From Dugong dugon (taxonomy: Eukaryota; Chordata; Mammalia; Sirenia; Dugongidae): a stretch of 64,000 nucleotides of DNA. Shown one piece after another: positions 11,534 through 24,717 of this stretch. The notes beneath the pieces are model-generated. The model had not been told where the DNA came from, did no database searches, and saw only the letters and a program-made list of their open reading frames with translations. The position numbers were made by a program, and so were the translations under genes. Numbering within the stretch: position 1 is the stretch's first letter; every line of letters starts with the position of its first letter. The stretch lies in assembly GCA_030035585.1 (NCBI GenBank), contig CM057463.1:133456736-133520735 (forward strand), given 5' to 3'.

Positions 11534-13562
11534 AAACTGTACTGTGTAAACATTTTACAATTTGTTCCCGTATATTAAAAGTATTAGTACTCTCTTGGGG
11601 GTGAATTCCAATATGTACGACCATCTTTCAAGAGAGATGGAGTATTTTTCAAATTACAGGTCACCACCACATAAACAAAAATGAAATAGAGCAGAACAGA
11701 AATATCAATGTACTTCACATATGGTAAGGATAAGTAGTGCTTTATGAAATGTGGTTCACTTAGTAACGTGTGTGTGTGTGTTCGTGTGTCTGTGTCCTCA
11801 TGTAAGATTATTTCTTATTCTTAGTCATGGTCAACAGTGTTTGAAAAATACTACTTAAGAGGGTTTAACTAATTCAACTCATTTTAATCTGGTTTAGGAG
11901 AATTACAAATATCAAAGATATTTTAGCCAATGATAAATGCAGGTTCTTATGATTATGAGTGATTTCTGAAAATTGCCACTATTGATTTAGCAAAAGTTGA
12001 AGCTAGGAATAGGTTGATATAATAAGGTTTGGTCCCTTGGAGGCTCCTTTTCAGCTTCCAGGCCACAAATGTGGTGATATTATTTGGTATAGCAACTATA
12101 CCTACATATATTATAGCTCTTTGTCAAAGTAAAGGTACAAAATAATGAGTAATTGTTGTATTTAATCAAAATGAAAATAATATCCTTACTTAGTTTATGA
12201 TTTTATGCAAAAATGATCTTTTCTACCCTTGTACATAACCAGCAGGTTTTCACTTAACTTTTATACATTTTATATTTTCTTGATTTCAGTGGCATAATAT
12301 AAAGATATTTTAGTTCCCAAAGTACACATTTTTTACCAGTACAAACTCCTAAAAGTGTCATTTCTAACATGATAACATTACTACCACAATATTATATTTT
12401 AACATGATATTATACTATGTACATAGCTCTGAGCTAACAGCTATAGTCACACTTCAAAAGATTATAAAGGCAACCCAGTAAATAGAAGAGTAAATGTCAG
12501 ACAATTTCTTTTATCACCACTTGCTGGAGATGTATATATTGCCTATTTGCCATTTTCCTAGGTATTTTTTTCTACAGCAGAGGAACAACATAATTTTTTA
12601 AAAGGAAGAGTCCTTTTTTTAAAATCAAACTATAAATATCTATATTTTATAAGAAAAATATGAAAAATTTGAGAAGAAAGAAAAATACTACACGGATGAT
12701 TGCTCTGCTCTACAGTATGAGACTTCTAAATATAGTAGCAGAAATGCTATCTGGGGTTGAGAGTTCCAGTAGAGTAATTATTGCTTGGATCTCTGTATTT
12801 ATTTTATATTCACAATGTCATCATCAAATATTACTGCTAACACCGCTAAAATAATAATATCTCCACAATGTATGGGCCAGAATTAACTAGGATTAAACAA
12901 CTGTGGAATGCTTGTACCTATCCTAAGAGTTCCTGAAAGTCAAACAACTCCCAGAGCACTTTGGCATGACTTTGGGGTAGATCTGTGGTATATATCTCAC
13001 TCTTGTAAAGATTATAATATTCACAATCAGACATTCAGAATCAAACTAAAACCACACACAATATCTAAAACTGTCTAACCTTGGGTATGCTTCAATTTTC
13101 TCCCTTATATAAGAAGTAAAAGCATTCATCCAACACCTGTTCAACAAAAAAATATATAAAGCTTCATTAGGAGCTTACTATTTGCTAGGTACAACTGCAA
13201 ATTCAACTGCATGACATACCACCTTCAAAAACACTGAGGTTCTTTAAGTCTGTTTTTTATTTCCTCTCTTACTATTTCCCTTTCATTTTTGTAAAGTTTT
13301 TTTTTCTTTGACAAAGGATGGTTTTAAAGTTACTGAATTAAAGCTTGTGCTAATGGATTTAATGTATAGAGCCCAGTCATTAATCAGCCGATCTATGTAA
13401 CAATGTTTCCATTTCCTATCTCCATTTTCTTTGTACTCTATATGAACAACTCATATGGAGAATACAAAAGATGTCTGGGAAAATACAATGTCACAGCATG
13501 CTTCCTTATTTAGATATAATCTTATTACGATTTTCTCTCAAAAGCAGGTTCTTTTTCTATAT

Positions 13563-14250
13563 AACCTGCTCTGCACTTATCGACAAGATTAGGTTCCAAA
13601 GATCAAGTTGTCAAGCAAAAGTTGGCGTTAAGCGAAATATGGTTTCCTGGCCCAGCCTCCCCTCCTCCCCGTCCCCAGCCCTCCCAGCTAGGAAGCCATG
13701 GCCCCTTTGTATCTGTAGCACTCACAGGCTCACCCTCGCTCTGTTTGCCGGAATCCAAATCCATGCTGCAAGCTCCTGACAGGATGTCTTCAGCTGCCCA
13801 GCCTCCCAGCTTGGGCTCTGCTGTGCACTGGGTGTCGGAAGCGGGGCAGCATGGACTGGGTGGTGCATGTCTGCCTTGGCCAGGGAGCAGCTCCACAGAG
13901 GTGAGTGTCACCTGCTGCCCTCGCCCCACTCCCAGTGTCCGCTGACCAGTGCCTACACAGCTGGCTAGGCAAGCGCAGGGCAGAGGGTGAGGCATGACCA
14001 GGAGAGAGCCGGAAGTGTAAGCTGGGAGAAGCCAGAGTGTCCAGTGCCCCATGGGTTCCAGACTGGGGTTAAATACTCCTGGGGCAATGCTGCTCCTCCC
14101 TCTATGCCCATGAGGTGAGGGTGTGCAGGCAGGTGAGGTTGTGCAGCTGCTGAAGTTGTTAATGTGCAAAACATTCAGAGGATAGTTTTTTTACTACTGT
14201 AAATGTGAAATGTCAGAAAATGAGATAGTTGCTAAGTTAGGAGTAGGTGT
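13563..14250. mobile_element. Tigger-like DNA transposon relic with a GC-rich core
   Basis: The first about 80 bp (CTGCACTTATCGACA, then AGGTTCCAAAGATCAAGTTG, then GCGTTAAGCGAAATATGG) and the last about 90 bp (ACTACTGTAAATGTGAAATG to GATAGTTGCTAAGTTAGGAG) match the two ends of a second copy at 42101-42457. The ends are inverted relative to each other and flanked by TA-rich DNA. The middle (13645-14155) is CpG-containing, about 60% GC by eye, and absent from the second copy. Assignment to the pogo/Tigger group rests on the look of the termini only. Confidence 0.55.
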
Positions 14251-15224
14251 AATTGCCCTATCTACAACTATGACTTGATAAGTGGTTTTAAAAACTTACA
14301 TTGCTTCTTTTTCATAACAGAATGTATATATATTTCTTTCTATGAAAGCTTTAGAAAAACTTTAAAACCCAGAGAAATAAAAACTCAGTGATCATTGCTT
14401 AACAAAAATCCCTGGTGTATTTTCATCTAGACCATCTCTATATGTAATTTGTTTTTACATAATTGTGATTATACAACAAACAATCTTTATCCCACATTTT
14501 AACTAAAATTATGACAGAACTATTTACAATAAAAGGGAAACGTGATTAAGAAGTCTTTCTTACATCTTTTTCTTTTCTATTCACCTTGACTTGTTGACTT
14601 TTTTTGATGACTTCGATAAATTTCCAAGTCTGGCAATCCTACTACCTAACTCCCCAACCTTATAGAAAGAATACAGGAAGTGAAAATTGAAATCTTTCAA
14701 GATCATCCATACAGCAGAGCCAACTACCACCACTGTTTTCATAGCTTCAACGTTATCCCAAACCTAAGAAATCCTCACCTTACTTATTTGCTTGCTGATG
14801 CCATGCAAAAGCTTTCTAAAGTCATTCTTTCCTTGATAACCCTACCTCTCTTTCAACCTCTTTCTTCTGAAAACTCTGCAAAAACTGTGGATAATGATCT
14901 GTTAGTAAGTGACCACAAAAATCATTTACATGTGTTTTGTTTGGTAATTACAGTACTTCAATATCTGAAAGGCTTTAGTCTCTACCATTTACTCACTACT
15001 CTTAGTCTATATGCCTGAGCTTGTATTAATTTTAGTTTGAGAGTCCAAGTATACAAGACCACAAGTTAATCTTCTTAACTAACTCACACTCATCTTCATA
15101 AAACACTGTATCATACTTGCCTGCATCCCCAACCTCATCCACTGCCTTAATCTTTCTCTTTACCCTTAGAGTCAAACTCGAGTTTTCTCTTGCAGAACTC
15201 TCTCATCTTCCTCCCACCTCCCCA

Positions 15225-15520
15225 GCCCTGAACTTTGCATATTGAACCATTTGCAGTTCTGGAATGTCCAATATTTTCTCTACTATTTCTCAGCCTGGTC
15301 AATTCTTAATCATATGTTTAGAAATTCAGTTTATGCAAAACCACCTCAAGAAAAATCTTCCCTGACCTGACGATGCAAGTTTAGGCATGTATCCATTATA
15401 CACTCATAGTGCATTCTCTATCACATGAAATTTAAATTGAGTGAATAATCCATGAATTTCATTGAAGACAGGGACTATGCTGTATTCAGAGTTGAATCTT
15501 CACCACTTAATAGATCACCT
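15225..15520 (+). repeat. L2 LINE 3' region
   Basis: Contains the L2 landmarks AAAAATCTTCCCTGACCTGA and GAAGACAGGGACTATGCTGT in the right order. Old and diverged. Confidence 0.6.
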
Positions 15521-17637
15521 TGCATGTCATGCGCAAAACTATCATGTCAAATCAACAATTTATTCACATCTTAGATATAGTCACCCCTTGTTTTACCCTA
15601 AGGTGTACCTCAAATGTTGCCTTCTTCAAAAACCTGTTAGTGATCACACACACAAGTAGGGTGGTACAGGGAGAGGGAGTGAGAACAAGTCTGAGCTTTA
15701 GTTTCCTCATTGGAAAATGAAGAAACTTAAACCTATTTATATTTTTATTTTTGTGTGTATATTTATCAGAGGAGATTTGGAAGAATGCTCTTCAAAAGAT
15801 AATCTCTGTATTTCCTTACACCTTCCTACATCATTTGAATTTTCTGCAAGAACCATGTAATATCTTTTTTAAAAGCACAAAAATTTTAAAAATGGAGGAG
15901 GTGAGTTTGGAAACCTTTAAGTTTCCATCAAGCTCAAAAATTCTATGTTGTTTTAAATAATAAGGCTTTCCTAGTCACACCAATCCTGGTAATTTTTTTC
16001 CTCTGAATTCCTAAAGAATATGTTGTCCTTATCTTTTTAATAATATTTTATATTGTAATTTTACTGATTTGTGTGTCTTCCCAAAAAGAACATGGGTACA
16101 TTTTCAATAGCGTAGTCTGTGTGTTACTCTTCTCTTTTCACATGAAGCTACTTCTTCCTCCTTCAATCATAACTCAAGGCTAAATTATACACACAGTAGA
16201 TTATTGATCAAGTTAGTTAAAATGATATTTCACATTATTATATTTGCAACAAGTGTATTAGAAAAATTGTCTCAAAATTCAAGTCCAGGGCTTTTGAAGA
16301 TAGGAAAATCAATTATGCCAACCTACCTCTAATTTTACTTATAATTAGGTTATTTTGATATATCAAGTGTTTCTAATGAGTTCAAATTTGTCAGAAGATA
16401 TTATATATTTAATAGAAAAATATATAATTTTTTAAACATCAAATTCTTATTTACTATTACTGAAAAGGAAAAATAAAATGCTTAAAGAGAAGTAAAAAGG
16501 ATAGCAGGGTTCCAAAGAGCCTAAGGCCTGTCTACCACTGAGATAGGTCTTGGCATCTCTAGTCAATTTGAGTCTTCTGGGAGTGGCAGACATGCATCCA
16601 TCCATTGTCCCAGTTGATTTGCAAATTTGTTTCAAGAACCTTGTGCACAGAGAGATTTGGGGGTTGTTGGAAGGTGCAACTCTGCATATACTTCAGTGTT
16701 TTCATGGCGGGTACCTACACCAGTTGCTTGCTGAGACACATTCAGTGACTTCTGGGCAGGGAGCTTAGTGATGGGCAGGAAACCCAGAATGGACCTACTA
16801 GGTTGTGAAACCTTAAAGGGTGCTAAAAGGCCCAGGTGACAAGGGAGGGTAAGAGCCACCAATGTGTGAACGATTATTAACTAGACTTCATTTGTATCCA
16901 TAGGCTGAGGAGGTCTGGAGAAACTTGGATTCCATTAATATTGGTATATTTTCCCCACTGTCATTCTACCATTTTATGAATACATTAATAAATATAGTAT
17001 TCTTTCTACCTCAAAACACTAACTTTCTCCTTATGCCATTTTTGAGAAGACTTTTTCTAACAAACTTTGCACTCAATCCTCGATCCTAAATTTCATGGAA
17101 GGGAAAAGATTTCACTAAGCATAGAATCTGGCTATAAAGGACCTATAAAATCACCTTTGTCAATTAAGTGACCTTTTTGCTACAGAATTGTGTTCATCAT
17201 ATTTTTAACAATAAAGTATGATATTTAAAGATAAGCATTACAGTAAAGTAATTAAATATGCCAAATTAATTATACATACTACGAGATAAAGTATTATAAC
17301 TAATTTATTTTTCTTAAGTTGTAAAATCCTAATCCAAAGTTGTAGTGAAAAAATAAGATGAATCTAAAGTTTCAAAAAGAGTAAATATAAAATCAAACAA
17401 ATTTCTCAATCCAGTCAACATTTTCCATATAGTTTTTGTAACAAATGCCATAAAAAAATAGATTAATGAATCATGCTTGACATTTCTTTTTCTGGAATTG
17501 GTTAAAAAAGATTAGGAGAGTAACTTGTCTGTTGTATTGGTTTATCATATTTATTAGAAAGGAGAAAAAAAAGACATTTACATTTTAAATTGCCCCTTTC
17601 TGTATGTCTAAACAATCTCTAGAGCTCCTAATTTTTA

Positions 17638-17656
17638 GAACACTAGAGGGCAATAT
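17638..17656 (+). promoter_or_regulatory. Possible CTCF-type site
   Basis: AACACTAGAGGGCAATATG resembles the CCACTAGGGGGCA core. A single motif hit, not supported otherwise. Confidence 0.25.
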
Positions 17657-19662
17657 GTTCTTGTTTTATCGCAAAAAAATAAAAAAAACAGAAAAAGAGA
17701 GAGAGAGACCAGAAGCACTTGTTCTGCACTGACAGTTCATCAACAAAGGAAAGCGCTACTATCTGGGAGAGTCCAACGAGCTAAGAGGTAATTTTTTTTC
17801 TCTGAAAGAAGTCATGCTGTTAACATCAGTGAAAGAGCAGGGAATTCAATGTTTAAACACCACCTATGCCACAATTTCATACCAATTGCATTTTAGTCAA
17901 TTCTTTTCTTTATATTTCTCATAAATAGCCAATATTATATTACTTGTATAATTCCCTCCTTGTCAATTTTTGTGGTTCTTTAATTTAAATGCTATTACTT
18001 TTACTATTGTACACAAGAGAGGGATAAATGAAACATCGTCTCTGTTTAACATCTTGATAATCTGTGTAAACTTTAAAATATAAATTCCTTTCTTAAGGGA
18101 ACAGAAGTAGTATACCTGTAATAGAAAGATGAACAAAACCAGATTTGTCATATCTTTTTCCAAATTATTTTTGTATTCTTAAGTGAATAAAATGTTTTCT
18201 CTCTGTATGTGTGGACTAGGGTTACATCTCTGTACTATGCAAATATGTTTATGTAATAATTTTATTGACTAAAGGTGACATGATTTCTTAAGATTTGAAT
18301 CTGCTTAAATAATTAATTATTTATAATACTTCAACAATAGAGAATTAACATAAAATGAACAATAAGCAAAAATGACATAAAAAGAGAAATGTGTATGTCA
18401 TAATTTATGCTGTCTCCTTATTTACTTTGCTTGTCAATTCTAAGGTGGAAATATAAAACATCAGAACTGTATTAAAAATAACTTAAAATTGTGGTTTCAA
18501 TTCTCCATTAGGATAGCATTATGATTTATTTGCAAAGGCAGCTTTCTAGGTAGCAACTTTTATTGCTCACAATTATATCTTAGAACGGTAACGGTAATAT
18601 GTGCTTCCGTCATAATTTATCAGTTACCTGAGAATCTTTAAAAATACCTGCTCATATGCAGCTGCCTTGCAGATGATTGGGACAATAATAGGTCATTAAG
18701 TGGTTGCATGTGCAATGAAACATATTCAAATAAATCTTCCTGACAAAAACGCACAAATTTGCAATATAATTTATTTCTATTTAATATTTTGAGATTTTCT
18801 CTAAAGTTGCTTTCTTTAAGTTAGTCCTGAAGATATTGTTTAATAAAAGTATTTTAGGGACAGAGAAATCAAGTTAAATAACTATCACAAAATTAATTAT
18901 AAATGAGTGTATGAGTATTGAATAAGACTTAAGATACAAACTATAATTGGATGTAAGCATCACAGTGATTAAAAATATGCAATCCAAAAAAATGGTTATT
19001 AACAATGTTTTAGTCAAATCATTATATTCAAAGTATGCTAAGGCCATAAAAAAATCATACAAGTCTATTTTGGAAAAAATGGCCATGGACCAAATCTTGT
19101 ACAACCATCATTGCCAACGCTAGTGATGGGGCAGTTCTTCAAGAACTTCTGCTACTGATGTCTGTGGAATGTGAATGTAGCTAAAGATACCCTCACCTAA
19201 AGACAATCGCTCTGGATCTGCTTCATCATTTCACTAGTTTCTGAATCAAAGTTTGCTAGGAGTATATCAGATTAAAATCTTTTATTTGGCATGTCTATGA
19301 CTTGGCTGTGAGGGAGGCTGGGAAAGAATGATATGATATGTATAGTGAAAGCAGGAAACTCATGGTATTGTGAATTTCCCAGACATAGGAAGAGTGTTCA
19401 AATTGCAGGCAGTAATAAAGGTAAAAGGAATTAGTGAAAATATGAGTTGATCTAAATAATTTGAGTATATAAAATAATAATAATAATGCCTTATGGGATT
19501 AAAAATCAAATCAAAGTCTAATTAAATAGGAATAATAGTATAAAAATCAGGAGGCTATAAATGGACTAATGTGTTCTAAGAACACTATAATATTATGCTT
19601 TGATAAGTGTGCCTGTGAGGATTTCCACTGAAACCAATCATATATATATGCATGATATATGT

Positions 19663-19818
19663 GGAAACCCTGGTGGCATAGTGGTAAGAGCTACAGATGC
19701 TAACCAAAAGGTTGGCAGTTTGAATCCACCAAGTGCTCCTTTGAAATCCTATGGGGCCGTTCTACTCTGTCCTATAGGGTCACTATGAGTTGGAATGAAC
19801 CCAATAGCAATGGGTTAG
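19663..19818 (+). mobile_element. AfroSINE, short form
   Basis: CCCTGGTGGCATAGTGGTAA head, GTTTGAATCCACCAAG box B, GAGTTGGAATGAACCCAATA tail. Confidence 0.9.
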
Positions 19819-19826
19819 GATATGTG

Positions 19827-19828
<2 letters not shown>

Positions 19829-19884
<56 letters not shown>
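19829..19884. repeat. (GT)28 microsatellite
   Basis: Perfect GT dinucleotide run directly downstream of an AfroSINE tail, followed by ATATATAT. Confidence 0.97.
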
Positions 19885-19886
<2 letters not shown>

Positions 19887-19899
19887 ATGTATATATATA

Positions 19900-21112
19900 C
19901 GGCTTCAAACCTAGTAGAGGAGAAAAACATGGAATGAGAAAAAAGATGCAATAATAATTACAATGAAGGAAAGGAAAATAAACATAGAAACAGAAAGCAG
20001 ATAGGACTAACAGAAAACACAAATAAATAACCCCTTATATGTCACTAATTGTATTAAATGTAAATAAACTGAATTGTCTTTAAAAACAAAGAATGGCAGA
20101 TTTACTAAAACAAATAGCTTCAAGTATATAAAATTGATAAGCAACATACCTGAGAAGAAAATATGGAAGTAAACATATGGAAAAAGATATACTAGAAACA
20201 TCCTAATCAAAGGAAAGCTGATAAAGCTATGTATATATAAGCAAAAGTAGAGTTTTATGTCAAAAAAGTTTTACAAGAGATACAATATCACTTTGTAATG
20301 ATAAAAAAGTTTAATTCATCAGGAAAGCATTAAAATTTTTATTTGTATTCATCTAATGTCATAGCCTCAACATATATAAAGCAAAAATAGGCAAAACTAC
20401 AAGTTGAAATTTATAAATTCACAATAATAGAGAAAGATTTTATAAATTTCTCTGATTAATTGAAAAACTGAACAGAAGATCAGTAAGAATAAAGAAGATT
20501 TAAACAGCATGATTAACAAACCTGATCTAAAAAGACATATTTAAAATATGAGACTCAACAACTACAAAATATGTATTGAACATGAGAATATCTAAAATAT
20601 TAATCATACTGAGTCACAAAGAAAGTCTCAGTAAATTTTAAGGGGCTAAAAATCACATGGAGCATTTGCTATGACCACAATGCAATTAATCTAGAAACAA
20701 ATAACAAAGTTAAAACTAGAAAATTGCTGTATATTAGAAATTTAAGGAACATAATTCTAAATAACTTATGGCTCAAAGAAAAAAAATACCAAATGAGCAA
20801 TACTTTGAACCACATTAGGCCACCATGAGTTGGAATCGACTGGATGGCAACTAACAACAAAAACATACCCAAAATAACACATGTCCAAACTTGTGAGTTC
20901 AGCTAACACAGTAATCAGAGAAAATTAGAGCCTTAGATACATATACTCAAAAGAGAATATTATGAAAATTAGTAAGCTAAGCATTTTTCTCAAGAAGCTA
21001 GAAAAGGGCAATAAAATAATTCCAAAGAATATAGAAAAAAAGACATCACAAAGATGAACAGAAAATAAGCTAGAAAAATAGAACTAACAACAACAAATAG
21101 ATTACAGTATTT
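19900..21112 (+). repeat. Old L1 (L1M-type) ORF2 endonuclease to RT linker, decayed
   Basis: Reading across stops, the order of segments follows L1 ORF2: a TTCATCAGGAAAGCAT segment, GACTTCAACA-like and LDLIDIYRTL-like relics, GAGTCACAAAGAAAGTCTCA (GHKTSL region), GACCACAATGCAATTAAT (SDHNAIKLE), then CTTATGGCTCAAAGAA and an AGAGCCTTAGATACATATAC region. It is too decayed for a reading frame and is interrupted by an AfroSINE tail at 20812-20862. Confidence 0.6.
20812..20862 (+). mobile_element. AfroSINE or RTE1 tail fragment
   Basis: CACCATGAGTTGGAATCGAC then TGGATGGCAACTAACAACAA: only the shared 3' tail, inserted in the old L1. Confidence 0.75.
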
Positions 21113-21134
21113 AAAAACAAAAAACAAAAAAACA

Positions 21135-21292
21135 AAAAACCATTGCTGTCGAGTTCATTCAGACTCATAGTGACCCTATAGGACAGGGTAGAACTGCCCC
21201 ATAGAGTTTCCAAGGAGCACCCGCTGGATTCAAACTGCTGATCTTTTGATTAGCAGCCATAGCTCTTAACCACTAAACCACCAGCGTCTCCA
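21135..21292 (-). mobile_element. AfroSINE, short form
   Basis: Minus strand, from GGAGACGCTGGTGGTTTAGT to GAGTCTGAATGAACTCGACA. Followed on the left by an A/C-rich tail (AACAAAAAACAAAAAAACAA). Confidence 0.9.
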
Positions 21293-21409
21293 GATTACAG
21301 TATGGGAAAGGTTAAATAAATGGAGGGGTATTCATTAAATGGAGTATTGTTTAGCCAATTAATCACTGAAAATTAGAAAATGAAAACCTTATGGATTACA
21401 GAATATTAC

Positions 21410-21663
21410 TGAGACTTCACTTGCTTGCTTTGAACTTGTCCTCAGGAAGAATCAATCTCTGAAGAAGAACATCACTTTTGGTAAAATGGAGGTTCAGTGA
21501 AGGCAAGGGAAACCCTCAATGAGATGGATTGGCACAGTGACCTCAACAATGGACTCAAACACAATGATCATGAAGGTGGCGCGGGACCTGGAAGCATTTC
21601 CTTCTGTTACACATGGGGTCTCAAAGAGTCAGAGCCAACTCAAAGGCAGCTATCAACAACAAA
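21410..21663 (+). mobile_element. RTE1 3' end, diverged
   Basis: Aligns by eye to the copy at 7200-7852: GTCCTCAGGAAGAATCAATC, a GAAGAACATCACTTTTGGTA block, CCTCAATGAGATGGATTGGC, and an end with AGAGTCAGAGCCAACTC and an ATCAACAACAA tail. Confidence 0.8.
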
Positions 21664-22019
21664 TATATAAGAACGATACAGCATGACAAAGTTAAGAACA
21701 ACTGTGATGTGCATGGTTACTTTAATATTAGAAAATTTGTTAATGCTATCCAACACTAACGGCACAGACAGCTAACTGTCCGCAAAAAAAATGCCTTTCT
21801 TTGCACCCCCCTCCCCATTCACTCGCATTCAACTCTCACGGTCTGACTACTGCTGTCTGCTTTGGGCCCCTCAGTTACATTGCCAGACTGACTGGTCGTT
21901 TTACGGGGAACTTACCACTTACCTCCTCATGCCCTTTTTCCCTGTCATGTCAGTCACCGCAAGACACTCTAAACTCCAACGATTTCCTTTAGTCCCTGGA
22001 TAATGACTTTTGTGATCCC

Positions 22020-23350
22020 CTTTCCCACCTTTCTTTAGCTCTTAAAACATTTCACTGTGCTAATAAGAACACATGGTCAATCATCAGCAAAATTCCTTGC
22101 TTATATAAAGAAACTCTTCCCTGAATTTTTTTCTTCACCTTCCAGCTCTCACACTTTGCTCTCCCCTCAGGACGCTACTTCGCCTATAGCCCTCTGGTGA
22201 TAGCTGTATTTTCTCTCACAGTTCTCCTACCATTTCGTTAGGAGGGTGGTTAGATGTCCTTGTTTCACATTGCCTCTTCTAGTATATTCCCCCTTCCTAC
22301 TCCCTAAAAACTTATAAATTTTCATTGTATCAGACCATATCACCCACCTCTTCTCTTTATAGCAGTTATCAGCTAACAGCTGAGTTAGACTCCTTCATTT
22401 CTGGAAAAATTTAGCTTCTGGATCACTCTCATTCTTTAAAAAAGCACTCATGTAAATAATTTTTTTGATATTGTTATCCATGTAGATGATCCTTCCAATA
22501 CCACACTCTCTGATTTTTTTAATCACCTCTCTAATTTTCTTGTCCTTCTCTCTATTATTGCCATCCAGTGCCATAGTCATATGCTAGACCTTTTCATTAC
22601 CAACAACTGAAACCCATTCATAACATTAATTTCATAATTCTGCTATAAAATCACTATTTCTTATCTTTTTAACTCATTTTACCTATTACCCCAACTTCAA
22701 TAGTATTTCAGTCCCCTAGAACCTTGATGGAGTCTCTAAGTGGCACAGTGGTTTAAGCGGTAGACTACCAGCCAAAAGGTAGTAGTTCAAACCAACCCAG
22801 AGATGCCTTGGAAGTAAGGCCTGGCAATTTGCTTCTGAAAGATCTTGAAAACCCTATAGAGCAGCTCTACTCTGCACACATAGGGTCGCCATGAGTTGGA
22901 ATCAACTCATTGGCAACTACCAACAGGAAGAACCTTAAAGCCTTTGATTTATTCACTTTTCACTGCCTCATGGCCTCACACCCCTCCTCACCCAGTTTAA
23001 ATTCCATAAACCATTATATTCATTTCATTTCATATACTTCCAAACTCCTTAACTCTCTTATTTATTGATATACCCTTGTCTAAACAACAATACTGTAAAA
23101 ATCTCACATGCCACCAACTCTATGTCTACTACTCTGAAGCTGTATAAAACTGGAGAAAAACACATTGCCAAACTGATTGGTCTCCTTTAATTCATGATCA
23201 ATAACCTCAAGTATGCCCTTAATGTTTCCTGGCAATTATGCTGCGTTTTCATAATCCATTAATCATCTTCTCCCCTAGATGCCTGTTTCATACCTTCTCC
23301 TCTGTTCAATCTTCTATTTCTTTCTTTTCCTCATTCTCATTGCTCTTGTC
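22020..23350 (+). repeat. L2 LINE, endonuclease-region relic (interrupted)
   Basis: Landmarks typical of the 5' half of L2 ORF2 are present: GCTTCTGGATCACTCTCATT, GTAGATGATCCTTCCAATAC, a CCATAGTCATATGCTAGACC segment, and further on CTGGAGAAAAACACATTGCC and AAACTGATTGGTCTCC. It is split by an AfroSINE at 22725-22928. The left part (21750-22380) is weaker and may be another repeat. Confidence 0.5.
22725..22928 (+). mobile_element. AfroSINE, long form, older
   Basis: AGTCTCTAAGTGGCACAGTG head, TAGTTCAAACCAACCCAGAG, GCAATTTGCTTCTGAAAGAT, tail GAGTTGGAATCAACTCATTG. Inserted in the L2 relic. Confidence 0.85.
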
Positions 23351-23369
23351 TTCTGTTTCATGGAGAATA

Positions 23370-23372
<3 letters not shown>

Positions 23373-23439
<67 letters not shown>

Positions 23440-23515
23440 GGCGTATGTATGTATATGTGTATATATATGTATGTATATATACATACACACACATATTTAT
23501 ATATGTACACTCTAT
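23373..23515. repeat. (AT)n(GT)n(TATG)n microsatellite
   Basis: AT run to 23408, GT run to 23428, then TATG and GTATAT units. Open frames across it on both strands are low-complexity artefacts. Confidence 0.95.
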
Positions 23516-23529
23516 GTATATAGTGAGAG

Positions 23530-23582
23530 AGACACACACATAGGGTTGCCATGAGTTGGAGTCAATTTGATTGGAATTAGTT
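23530..23582 (+). mobile_element. AfroSINE tail fragment
   Basis: Only the last about 50 bp, ATAGGGTTGCCATGAGTTGG to TTTGATTGGAATTAG, joined directly to the microsatellite. Confidence 0.65.
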
Positions 23583-23689
23583 GTACTGATCATTATACTA
23601 TATAAATAATGTTATTAATTTTTTCTTATCTATCACTCTTGAAGCAGAGATTTTACTCTGTTTTGTTCACTTCTATTCCCAGAGTCTAT

Positions 23690-24717
23690 GTCTCACCTTC
23701 TAAGAGGGTAGTAAGAAACTGAATTGAGAAGGTAGGCAGGGACCAGAAGATATAAAGGTCTTGTGCAAAATGCCAGGGATTTTAAATTGCGTTAGGTATT
23801 GGGCAACTATTGAAATACTTTAATTGGAAGAATTATAGTGTAAATGTTGTCTTTTAAAAAGCTTTCTCTGAAGAGAGTAAGAGAATGTTTTGGAGCCATG
23901 AGACAGGGATACCGGTTAAGAATCTATTACAATAGTCCAGAAGAAGCCTTAAGGAAATAGAACTAGAGATTAAAAAGAGTAAGCAGTTTCATGGTATTTA
24001 TATACAAAGCTCTGGCTCATACAAATTTGTGGCTCCATGTAGGTAGTACAGTTGAATGTATTTAAGAAGCACAGTTTGATAGCCATGACTATTTATTTAA
24101 AGAGAATTATTTTCTTTAGTTACATTTCCTAAACAACATTAAAGAGCTCCAATTCACTAAAAAAAAAAAAAAAAAGATGCTTCGCTATTATTTGATACTC
24201 CTGTACCTCAGTGCTACTCTGGAAATCCTCACATGATAAAACTTTATTTCAGTCATTTGCTTCACTCTTTCTTCTCCCTTCTTAAAACCTCCTCTCTCTC
24301 AGATCTGATTATATTTGTCCATTAACCTGATTCTCGGAAAGCAAGATACTCTTGTTTTGGGGGAAATTAGAAGGGCAAATGTAGGATTGTTTTACACTGT
24401 TTGTTGAAGGAGCAAAGTTGTAGATACGGATTATTATTACAAGAATATGATTATTTTTGTTTTGTCACATAAGAAATAGAAATGTCATAACTTGGTAATT
24501 GATTGGATGTAGAAGGGAAAAAATGGATTACCTACAGACTTCTGGCTTTCAATCATTCATTCAATATTCATTGAATGCTTACCAAGTATCAGATGCACTA
24601 TACACTATAAAACAGAAACAATATTTCTGTTCTTCACAGCAATGGAAGTCCATTCTATGACACATTCAAGTAAAAATGCAATTACAGTTCAGCGTGATAA
24701 GTGCAATAATAGGGAAA
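23690..24717 (-). repeat. L2 LINE, antisense
   Basis: Reads as the reverse of L2 ORF2 and 3' end: GGTCTTGTGCAAAATGC, TCTATTACAATAGTCCAGAA, AATTGATTGGATGTAGAAGG, TTCTGGCTTTC, then a 3'-end piece TTCATTGAATGCTTACCAAG and CGTGATAAGTGCAATAATAG. It continues on the far side of the LTR at 24718-25237. Confidence 0.6.

Noticed and set aside
13603-14169. 188-residue minus-strand ORF (and overlapping plus-strand ORFs) in the GC-rich core
   Set aside because: High GC lowers stop frequency, all frames are open, composition is P/S/A/G-rich, and the ORF runs into the transposon end. No protein family recognised.
23279-23593. ORFs of Y/I/H/V repeats on both strands
   Set aside because: Products of the AT/GT microsatellite.
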